The position numbers and the translations under genes were made by a program. The notes beneath the pieces were generated by a model. The model searched no databases, was not told the origin of the DNA, and saw nothing but the letters and a program-made list of their open reading frames with translations. A stretch of DNA of 11,417 nucleotides from Rudaea sp. (GTDB taxonomy: Bacteria > Pseudomonadota > Gammaproteobacteria > Xanthomonadales > Rhodanobacteraceae), in NCBI GenBank assembly GCA_025934455.1, contig JAICYA010000027.1, positions 1-11,417 on the forward strand, in the 5' to 3' direction. Positions 6,391 through 11,417 of this stretch are shown piece after piece; the stretch's first letter is position 1, and every line of letters begins with the position of its first letter.

Positions 6391-7236
6391 GGGGTCGAGC
6401 AGCAGATTGTCGATCAGCCGTGCGCGGCTCAGCCTCGTCGCAATCAAGGCGATCAAGCCGCCGCGTTCGGTTGCATCCGGCACGGACAAATCGGCGGCAC
6501 GCCGGATCACCGCGTAATCCGGAACCGAACCTGCCGCCTCCAGCGCAGCGCGCGCGCCTGCTTCGATCTGCGCAGGTGGTCGCCCGGCATGCAACTGCTC
6601 GCGCATCGCGCACAAGGTTCGATGAATGACGGAAGCGCGATCGCGTTCCTCGCTGCTCAGATACTGATTGCGCGAACTCATCGCCAGGCCATTGCCTTCG
6701 CGCCGCGTCGGCGCGGCGACAATGTCTATCGGAAAACGCAGGTCTTGCGTCATGCGCCGGATCACGAGCAATTGCTGGTAATCCTTCTGGCCGAACACGG
6801 CGACATCGGGTTGCACGAGGTTGAACAGTTTCGTCACCACTGTAGCCACGCCGGCGAAATGTCCGGGGCGCAGTTCGCCCTCCAGAACTTCGGTGATTTT
6901 CGGAATCTCTACGCGCACGCTTGCGGCGGCGCCAAACGGATACATTTCATCGACGCTCGGCGCAAACAAGGCATCGCAGCCATGCGCAGCGAGTCCGGCA
7001 CGATCCGCCTCGAGCGTGCGCGGATAATTGGCGAAATCCTCGTTGGGGCCGAACTGGGTTGGATTGACGAACACGCTCGCGACAATCCTGTCGGCGTGCG
7101 CACGCGCCAGCTCGATCAGCGAAAAATGTCCCGCGTGCAAGTTGCCCATCGTCGGTACGAAGCCGACGCGCGCACCGGCGCGGCGCCATGCGGACACGCA
7201 GGCGCGCAAGTCCGCCGCGGAATGAAATGTATCCAT
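6388..7236 (-). CDS. panC: Pantothenate synthetase (pantoate--beta-alanine ligase)
   Basis: PanC joins pantoate and beta-alanine at the cost of ATP, going through a pantoyl-adenylate, to give pantothenate in the cytoplasm. The 282 residues match the family length. Visible motifs are PTMGNLHAGH (28-37) with the nucleotide-binding HxGH, FVNPTQFGPNED (56-67), GQKDYQQ (149-155) and the ATP-loop AMSSRNQYL (185-193). The ATG at 7234-7236 shares one base with the panB TGA, so translation is probably coupled. Its stop codon begins the strong RNA structure described at 6311-6390, and the operon terminator comes soon after. It works directly with PanB (pantoate via ketopantoate) and PanD (beta-alanine), both encoded in this window. 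Confidence 0.97.
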   Translation of the reverse strand: MDTFHSAADLRACVSAWRRAGARVGFVPTMGNLHAGHFSLIELARAHADRIVASVFVNPTQFGPNEDFANYPRTLEADRAGLAAHGCDALFAPSVDEMYPFGAAASVRVEIPKITEVLEGELRPGHFAGVATVVTKLFNLVQPDVAVFGQKDYQQLLVIRRMTQDLRFPIDIVAAPTRREGNGLAMSSRNQYLSSEERDRASVIHRTLCAMREQLHAGRPPAQIEAGARAALEAAGSVPDYAVIRRAADLSVPDATERGGLIALIATRLSRARLIDNLLLDP

Positions 7237-8057
7237 CAGAACGCGTGCTCGGCCGCCGGAAACGTTCCGTCACGCACCGCTTCGGCGTAGGCGCGGATCG
7301 CCTCGCCCACCGAACCGCGACCGGCGAGAAAATCCTTGGAAAAGCGCGGCCGCTTGCCCGGCGTGATGCCCAGCATGTCGTACAACACCAGCACTTGGCC
7401 GTCGCAATCCGCACCCGCGCCGATGCCAATGGTCGGAATCGGAATCTCGTTGGTAATGCGTTTGGCCAGCGTCGCCGGCACGCATTCGAGCACGAGCAAA
7501 TCGGCACCGGCATCCGCGACCGCGCGCGCATCGGCCAGAAGCTGAGCGGCGGCATCTTTGGTCTTGCCCTGCACACGATAACCGCCGAGCTTGTGCACCG
7601 ATTGGGGGGTCAGACCCAGGTGCGCGCAAACCGGAATCGCGTGCTGCGCAAGTGCGGCAATGACATCGAGCACATAGCCCGCGCCTTCGAGCTTGACCAT
7701 GGCCGCACCGCCTTCGGCAAGCAGGCGTCCGGCGCTGCGCAAGGCCGCATCTGCATCGCGAAAGCTCATGAACGGCATGTCGGCAATGAGCAAGGCGCTT
7801 GCTATGCCGCGCGCCACCGCCGCGGTGTGATAGACCATGTCGTCGACGCTGACCGGCAAGGTGCTCGAGTGTCCCTGCACGACCATACCGAGCGAATCGC
7901 CGACCAACACGGCATCGACGCCCGCCGCGTCGCATTGCGCGGTGAAGCTGGCATCGTAGGCAGTCAGCATGACGATCTTCTCGCTGCGCGCTTTCATCGC
8001 GTGCAGCTGCGGCACGGTGATGGCGGAGCGTGCGGCGGACTTCGCGTTGGCATACAT
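7236..8057 (-). CDS. panB: 3-methyl-2-oxobutanoate hydroxymethyltransferase
   Basis: PanB transfers a one-carbon unit from methylene-tetrahydrofolate to 2-oxoisovalerate, making ketopantoate, the first committed step towards pantothenate. The 273-residue TIM-barrel protein carries VGDSLGMV (52-59), magnesium ligands Asp54, Asp93 and Glu124, MPFMSF (94-99), catalytic Glu191 (VLECVP) and GIGAG (211-215). A Shine-Dalgarno GGGAG lies about 7 nt before ATG 8055-8057. It follows folK by 23 bp and overlaps panC by one base. Both neighbours suit its chemistry: FolK feeds the folate pool that supplies the one-carbon unit and PanC uses the downstream product. The sequence is intact. Confidence 0.97.
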   Translation of the reverse strand: MYANAKSAARSAITVPQLHAMKARSEKIVMLTAYDASFTAQCDAAGVDAVLVGDSLGMVVQGHSSTLPVSVDDMVYHTAAVARGIASALLIADMPFMSFRDADAALRSAGRLLAEGGAAMVKLEGAGYVLDVIAALAQHAIPVCAHLGLTPQSVHKLGGYRVQGKTKDAAAQLLADARAVADAGADLLVLECVPATLAKRITNEIPIPTIGIGAGADCDGQVLVLYDMLGITPGKRPRFSKDFLAGRGSVGEAIRAYAEAVRDGTFPAAEHAF

Positions 8058-8080
8058 GGCGGACTCCCGAGGTCGAACGG

Positions 8081-8566
8081 CTATTCTGCCATGCGTCTGC
8101 AGGTCGAAGCATCGACGCCTGCGCGCAGGTCGGCAACGCGGCCACGCCCGGGAATATGCAGATCCGGCGCGATTTCGGCCAACGGCACGAGCACGAACGC
8201 GCGCTCGTGCAGCTGCGGATGCGGCACATGCAGGCCGGACTCGGCGATGCGCCTTTGCGCGTACGCGAGAATATCCAGGTCGAGAACGCGCGGACCCCAG
8301 CGCGTGCCATCGCGTTCGCGCCCGGCTGCGCGTTCGATTTCCAGAAGATGATCGAGAAGCTCGCGCGGTTCCAGCGCAGTTTCAAGCTGCACCACCGCGT
8401 TGACGAATTCCGGTTGGTCGGCGCGTCCCCACGGTGCGCTTCGATACAAGCGTGAGCGTGCAATGAGCCGGGTCTTCGGCAACTTCGAGAGTGCGCGTAT
8501 TCCCGCTTCGACCTGCGCATGCGGATCGGCGAGATTGCTGCCGAGGCCGATGTATGCGGTTTCCAT
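8081..8566 (-). CDS. folK: 6-hydroxymethyl-7,8-dihydropterin pyrophosphokinase
   Basis: FolK (HPPK) moves pyrophosphate from ATP to 6-hydroxymethyl-dihydropterin, the step before dihydropteroate synthase in folate synthesis. The 161-residue product has the normal length. It starts with [12 protein letters not shown] and carries [12 protein letters not shown] (89-100) with magnesium ligands Asp96 and Asp98, then [14 protein letters not shown] (116-129). The reading frame stays open upstream into pcnB, but the ATG at 8564-8566 puts the conserved GLGSN at the right place and clears the pcnB stop by 13 bp. No clear Shine-Dalgarno is visible, so re-initiation after pcnB is plausible. The order pcnB-folk-panB follows the enterobacterial cluster. 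Confidence 0.96.
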   Translation of the reverse strand: METAYIGLGSNLADPHAQVEAGIRALSKLPKTRLIARSRLYRSAPWGRADQPEFVNAVVQLETALEPRELLDHLLEIERAAGRERDGTRWGPRVLDLDILAYAQRRIAESGLHVPHPQLHERAFVLVPLAEIAPDLHIPGRGRVADLRAGVDASTCRRMAE

Positions 8567-8579
8567 CGTGGATTCGAAA

Positions 8580-9917
8580 CTATGCGGTTGCCGCTGGCGC
8601 CTTGGGCTTGCGCCGGCGCCGTCGCCGCTTCTTCGTCGCATCGGCCGGGCCAGTCGCTTCGGCAGGCGCGGCGGACAGTTCTTCGGCCAGCGCCTCGTGC
8701 GGCGCAGCTTGCGCGTGCGTCCACCAGCGGCCGAGCTCGGCGATGTCCCCGCCCTCGGCCTCGCGCAGCAGCAGGAAATCGTAGGCGCCACGAAAGCGCG
8801 GGTGCGTGAGCAGACGGAACACGCGCTTCTTCTGGCGGTCGACGAAACGCGGCTGCAGCACCCAGATTTCCTGCATGATCTGCCCGAAACGCCGCGGAAT
8901 CGCGACGTGCTTGGCCTGCTCGGCGATGACCTGGTGACTCACGCGCTGCCAAGCCAGGTTCGGCTCCACGCCGCGTGCGATCTCGCGTTCGGCCTGCGCG
9001 CGCACCGCGCCCCAGAGCAGCACCGCGAACAGGAAGGCCGGCGTCACCGATTTGCCTTCAGCAACGCGTGCGTCCGTGCCGGCCAGGCCGGCCTCGACCA
9101 GTGCGCGGAAAGAATCGCCGCGGAACGCGAGCGCACGCGCGGTCAGCGGGAACACCGCGCCGAGCAATCCGGATTGTTCCAGCGCACGGAAACTTTTCAG
9201 ACCGCTGCCGGCAAGAAACATCTTCAGCGTCTCGTCGAACAGTCGCGCCGGCGGCGCCTGCGCGAGCAGTTCGCCGAGTTCGGCGAACGGCGCGCGCGCC
9301 TCGGGCGCGATGGAAAAATCCAGCTTCGCCGACAAACGCACCGCGCGCAGCATGCGCACCGGATCCTCGCGGTAACGCTGCGCCGGGTCGCCGATCAGGC
9401 GCAGCACGTGGCGCTGCACGTCTTCGAATCCGCCGACGTAATCGCGTACCGAGAAATCGGCGATGTTGTAGTACAGCGCATTGACGGTGAAATCGCGGCG
9501 CAGGGCGTCTTCCTCCAGCGTGCCCCAGACGTTGTCGCGGACGATGCGGCCGTCGACGACATGGCGATCGCCCTCGCCAACCTCGCCGTCGCCGCTGCCA
9601 CGGAACGTGGCGACTTCGACGATTTCGGGACCGAACACGACATGGGCGAGGCGAAACCGCCGCCCGATCAGACGGCAATTGCGGAACAGGCGACGCACGT
9701 CTTCGGGCGTCGCGTCGGTGGCGACATCGAAATCCTTCGGCTGGCCGCCGATGAGCAGGTCGCGCACGGCGCCGCCGACCAGATAAGCCGCATAACCGGC
9801 TTCGTTGAGTCGATACAGGACGCGCAGCGCGGCGCTGGAGATCTGCTTGCGCGAGATGCTGTGCTGCTCGCGCGGGATGATGCGCACGGCTGTGGAATTC
9901 GGTGGGGATGGATTCAT
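8580..9917 (-). CDS. pcnB: Poly(A) polymerase I
   Basis: PcnB adds 3' poly(A) tails that mark RNAs for degradation. The 445-residue form carries the class II nucleotidyltransferase motif LVGGAVRDLL (46-55), catalytic Asp62 and Asp64 in KDFDVAT, the signature LIGRRFRLAHVVFG (83-96) that separates bacterial poly(A) polymerases from CCA-adding enzymes, RRDFTVNAL (140-148) and YREDPVRMLRAVR (182-194). The tail is rich in Lys and Arg (about 429-439), as in E. coli PAP I, and probably binds RNA. ATG 9915-9917 (MNPSPP) is preferred, although it lacks a clear Shine-Dalgarno. An in-frame ATG at 9963-9965 would add 16 residues, and one at 10035-10037 is excluded because it lies inside the tRNA gene. 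It is the first gene of the pcnB-folK-panBC unit. Confidence 0.95.
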   Translation of the reverse strand: MNPSPPNSTAVRIIPREQHSISRKQISSAALRVLYRLNEAGYAAYLVGGAVRDLLIGGQPKDFDVATDATPEDVRRLFRNCRLIGRRFRLAHVVFGPEIVEVATFRGSGDGEVGEGDRHVVDGRIVRDNVWGTLEEDALRRDFTVNALYYNIADFSVRDYVGGFEDVQRHVLRLIGDPAQRYREDPVRMLRAVRLSAKLDFSIAPEARAPFAELGELLAQAPPARLFDETLKMFLAGSGLKSFRALEQSGLLGAVFPLTARALAFRGDSFRALVEAGLAGTDARVAEGKSVTPAFLFAVLLWGAVRAQAEREIARGVEPNLAWQRVSHQVIAEQAKHVAIPRRFGQIMQEIWVLQPRFVDRQKKRVFRLLTHPRFRGAYDFLLLREAEGGDIAELGRWWTHAQAAPHEALAEELSAAPAEATGPADATKKRRRRRRKPKAPAATA

Positions 9918-9956
9918 CGTGTGGTCTTGAGGCGCGCTTCCCTCGCGCAGGGGGAA

Positions 9957-9986
9957 TTGTCCCATGTAGTGGCGTCCCGGTATACT
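9957..9986 (+). promoter_or_regulatory. Promoter of tRNA-Glu
   Basis: TTGTCC (9957-9962), an 18-bp spacer and TATACT (9981-9986) form a good sigma-70 promoter. Transcription would start near 9993, about 6 nt before the mature tRNA. The -10 is nearly symmetric: on the minus strand the same bases read TATACC (9984 down to 9979), so it could also fire towards pcnB, although I see no good -35 in that direction. Confidence 0.65.
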
Positions 9987-9998
9987 GATGCTTGACGC

Positions 9999-10074
9999 GC
10001 TCCCATCGTCTAGAGGCCTAGGACGGGGCCCTCTCAAGGCCTAAACAGGGGTTCGAATCCCCTTGGGAGCGCCA
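9999..10074 (+). tRNA. tRNA-Glu (anticodon CTC)
   Basis: The 76-nt gene folds into a cloverleaf closely resembling E. coli tRNA-Glu. The acceptor stem GCTCCCA (9999-10005) pairs perfectly with TGGGAGC (10064-10070). The anticodon stem GGGCC/GGCCT has one wobble pair, the loop is CTCTCAA, and the anticodon CTC at 10033-10035 reads GAG codons. The T arm AGGGG-TTCGAAT-CCCCT (10047-10063) is perfect. The discriminator is G and CCA (10072-10074) is encoded. The D arm keeps the tRNA-Glu pattern GTCTAGAGGCCTAGGAC. E. coli has only the TTC isoacceptor, whereas a CTC isoacceptor is common in high-GC genomes. Confidence 0.97.
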
Positions 10075-10257
10075 AATCTTTTGTTTGAATCTGCTGCGCT
10101 TGGCATTTTGCACGCGTCCGGTGCTCGAAATCCTCATTTACCCAAAAGTAAACTCCGGTTTCTGCGCTCCGTGCGCGTGCAAACTACCCGCGCTCGCGAC
10201 GATTCAATCCAAAAGATTCCGATATTCGTAACGTCAGCAGCCGACCACTACCGAACC
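10075..10257 (+). other. Non-coding spacer between tRNA-Glu and fdxA
   Basis: These 183 bp hold no plausible gene. There is no convincing hairpin-plus-T-run terminator after the tRNA, only the U-rich run TCTTTTGTTTG. A small inverted repeat TTTAC-6 nt-GTAAA lies at 10137-10152. The best -10-like sequence for fdxA is GATATT near 10231, with no good -35. The spacer is visibly richer in A and T than the genes around it. fdxA may be read from the tRNA promoter or from a promoter I cannot identify. Confidence 0.4.
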
Positions 10258-10581
10258 ATGCCCTTCGTCGTCACCGAAAACTGCATCAAGTGCAAGTACA
10301 CCGATTGCGTGGAGGTATGTCCGGTCGACTGCTTTCATGAAGGCTCGAACTTCCTCGTCATTGATCCCGAGGAATGCATCGACTGCACGCTGTGCGAGCC
10401 GGAGTGCCCCGCTGTCGCGATCTTTCCGGAAGACGACGTGCCGGCGGGCCAGGAGCACTGCATCCCGCTCAATGCGGAACTCGCGCGCATCTGGCCGGTG
10501 CTGACCGAACGCAAGGACGCTCCGCCCGACGCCAAGGAATGGGATGGCAAGACCGGCAAGCTGCCCCTGTTGGAACGCTGA
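10258..10581 (+). CDS. fdxA: Seven-iron ferredoxin ([3Fe-4S][4Fe-4S], FdxA type)
   Basis: This is a small cytoplasmic electron carrier closely resembling Azotobacter vinelandii ferredoxin I over its full length of 107 residues. By analogy with that protein, Cys9, Cys17 and Cys50 hold the [3Fe-4S] cluster, and Cys21, Cys40, Cys43 and Cys46 hold the [4Fe-4S] cluster. Cys12 and Cys25 match the free cysteines of the Azotobacter protein, and Cys68 is an extra one. The C-terminal extension with [10 protein letters not shown] and the end GKLPLLER are typical. The frame is open back into the tRNA, but ATG 10258-10260 gives exactly the family N-terminus [17 protein letters not shown]. No Shine-Dalgarno is visible. 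Its partner reductase is not in the window, so its physiological role cannot be told from context. Confidence 0.96.
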   Translation: MPFVVTENCIKCKYTDCVEVCPVDCFHEGSNFLVIDPEECIDCTLCEPECPAVAIFPEDDVPAGQEHCIPLNAELARIWPVLTERKDAPPDAKEWDGKTGKLPLLER

Positions 10582-10615
10582 AAAACCTGCGGCTTACGAG
10601 AGCCGTTCGCGCAGG
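10581..10615 (-). terminator. Possible terminator overlapping the bamC stop
   Basis: The minus strand can pair CCTG (10615-10612) with CAGG (10589-10586) around an inner stem, CGGCT-6 nt-AGCCG (10605-10590), and five T residues (10585-10581) follow. The hairpin spans the bamC stop codon and the T-run lies at the fdxA stop. An asymmetric bulge and a short T-run make it weaker than the panC terminator. The fdxA and bamC stops are only 12 bp apart, so there is no room for another terminator between them. Confidence 0.45.
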
Positions 10616-11217
10616 ATTTCCAGCACCCGCCGCGCGGCCTCTTCCGGTCCGTTCACTTCCACGCGCGCACCGTCGCCATCGGCGCTGACGGTCACGGTCA
10701 GATTACCGCTCACCGGACCGGTGTCGGCATTGGCCGGTTTGGCGCCGCCGCCGAACGGATGCAGGATGCGCGAGTACCAGTGATGCGCCACGGGCGCTGC
10801 GGCCGGTTGCGGCGCGGCGCGCAGGCCGGCGACTTCCACGGTGTAGGTATGCGCCGTCGCGTCGCGCGCGCTGATCGTGCCTGCCTGCGCGCGTTCGAGC
10901 GCGATACCCACGCGCTGCCAGGCGTGTTCGACATTGTCGGCGATGCGCAAGCTGCCGCCGCTAATCGTGCCCGACGGCGGTGCGCTGCCGACGCTGCCGG
11001 TGGACGCCTGTGCCGCCGTGCCGGGCGAACCGGATTGCGGAATGGCCATCGCATCGGATGACACCGGCTTATCCAGATCCGGCGGCACTTCCAGCGGCGC
11101 GGTCTGCTTCGCCTTCGCGTAGTAACTGTTATCGTGACGGAACCAGCTGCAGCCGCCGAGCAGGCCGGCAACGGCGATCAGGGAAATGGCCCAGCGAAAG
11201 GAAAGAGTGCGATTCAC
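10594..11217 (-). CDS. bamC: Outer membrane lipoprotein BamC-like (BAM complex), short form
   Basis: BamC is an accessory lipoprotein of the BAM complex that folds beta-barrel proteins into the outer membrane. The 207-residue product starts with a lipoprotein signal: a hydrophobic run ending in LLGGC, with lipidated Cys23 and Ser24 at +2, as expected for sorting to the outer membrane. The following disordered stretch has LEVPPDLDKP (42-51), the BamC segment that contacts BamD. After a Ser/Gly/Pro linker (about 52-88) comes one mixed alpha/beta domain (about 89-207). E. coli BamC is about 344 residues with two such domains, so this protein has lost or never had one. The start is GTG (11215-11217), with AGGA 6 nt upstream. 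Its place after dapA matches E. coli dapA-bamC. Confidence 0.8.
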   Translation of the reverse strand: MNRTLSFRWAISLIAVAGLLGGCSWFRHDNSYYAKAKQTAPLEVPPDLDKPVSSDAMAIPQSGSPGTAAQASTGSVGSAPPSGTISGGSLRIADNVEHAWQRVGIALERAQAGTISARDATAHTYTVEVAGLRAAPQPAAAPVAHHWYSRILHPFGGGAKPANADTGPVSGNLTVTVSADGDGARVEVNGPEEAARRVLEILRERLS

Positions 11218-11228
11218 GGCTGATCCTA

Positions 11229-11284
11229 ATTGATGAGATCTGTTTGATTAGATCTGGTTGATTCGAACGGATTGATTCGATTGG
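11229..11284. repeat. Four 14-bp tandem repeats between dapA and bamC
   Basis: Four consecutive 14-bp units fill most of the 78-bp spacer: ATTGATGAGATCTG, TTTGATTAGATCTG, GTTGATTCGAACGG and ATTGATTCGATTGG. TTGAT (unit positions 2-6), GA (9-10) and the final G are invariant. Units 1 and 2 agree at 12 of 14 positions. Flanking 14-mers do not continue the pattern. The array is AT-rich against a GC-rich background and would be transcribed as the bamC leader. Confidence 0.8.
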
Positions 11285-11295
11285 GATGCTAAAGC

Positions 11296-11417
11296 TTACG
11301 CGATGCCGCTGTGCAGCGGCTGAACCGCGGCCAGCTTGAAGGCGCCGAGCACTTGCCGCGCACCTTCATGATGCATGGTACCGAACGGCGTCAACGGAAG
11401 GCGGGGGTCAGGCAGGC
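11296..11417 (-). CDS. dapA: 4-hydroxy-tetrahydrodipicolinate synthase, C-terminal end only
   Basis: DapA condenses aspartate semialdehyde with pyruvate, the first step of the lysine/diaminopimelate branch. Only the last 39 codons and the TAA stop (11296-11298) are present; the gene enters from the right edge. The peptide contains RLPLTPFGTMHHEGARQVL, matching the C-terminal DapA pattern (RLPMTP... in E. coli) followed by the final helix. It ends ten residues or so beyond the E. coli terminus. The order dapA then bamC supports the call. The catalytic part is outside the window. Confidence 0.85.
   Translation of the reverse strand, partial: LPDPRLPLTPFGTMHHEGARQVLGAFKLAAVQPLHSGIA

Noticed and set aside
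7270..8952. 560-codon minus-strand frame running through panB, folK and pcnB in a different phase
   Set aside because: It overlaps three real genes in a wrong phase and gives an Arg- and Ala-rich product without motifs.
8400..9995. 531-codon plus-strand open frame opposite folK and pcnB
   Set aside because: It is antisense to two well-supported genes and has no motif or start context of its own.
9999..10074. tRNA-Glu as an attachment site for an integrated element
   Set aside because: No integrase gene and no repeat of the tRNA 3' end are present in the window; both flanks are housekeeping genes.
10105..10125. Sigma-54-like promoter (TTGGCATTTTGCAC) upstream of fdxA
   Set aside because: The GG and GC dinucleotides are too close together for the fixed -24/-12 spacing of sigma-54 promoters.
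10063..10257. N-terminal extension of the ferredoxin frame starting inside the tRNA
   Set aside because: Its ATG would have to lie in the tRNA 3' end, and the extension is absent from seven-iron ferredoxins, whose N-terminus matches ATG 10258 exactly.
1..11417. Undescribed defence, mobile or biosynthetic gene system
   Set aside because: Every coding region assigned belongs to a known housekeeping family, and no gap is long enough for an additional typical protein-coding gene.

Overview
The window carries ordinary chromosomal housekeeping genes from a high-GC Gammaproteobacterium. Gene order resembles E. coli in several blocks: queG diverging from nnr-tsaE-amidase, pcnB-folK-panB-panC, and dapA-bamC. 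Together with the 107-residue seven-iron ferredoxin and the short BamC, this makes a Xanthomonadales/Lysobacterales member my best guess. That placement is inference and has not been checked against a database. I see no phage, insertion sequence, CRISPR array, toxin-antitoxin pair or biosynthetic cluster.

Left block (1-4655, minus strand): nnr (NAD(P)HX repair), tsaE (tRNA t6A synthesis), a periplasmic cell-wall amidase, and the first 413 codons of lon, which runs off the left edge. nnr and tsaE overlap by 8 bp. In E. coli the gene after the amidase is mutL; here it is lon. queG (4679-5752, plus strand) diverges from nnr, and only 23 bp separate the two start codons.

Middle block (5730-9917, minus strand): pcnB, folK, panB and panC are closely packed. 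They are followed by a strongly structured 3' untranslated region with a rho-independent terminator, and then by panD, which has its own candidate promoter. PanB, PanC and PanD supply the pantothenate branch leading to coenzyme A. FolK belongs to folate synthesis and PcnB polyadenylates RNA. queG and panD converge and overlap by 23 bp at their 3' ends.

Right block (9957-11417): a tRNA-Glu(CTC) gene with a good promoter and then fdxA, both on the plus strand. On the minus strand are the last 39 codons of dapA, a 78-bp spacer containing four 14-bp tandem repeats, and bamC, which converges with fdxA.

The points of interest are regulatory, not new protein systems: the structured panC 3' UTR with alternative pairings, the tandem repeats ahead of bamC, a compact two-way promoter that would give leaderless queG and nnr mRNAs, and nested palindromes upstream of lon.
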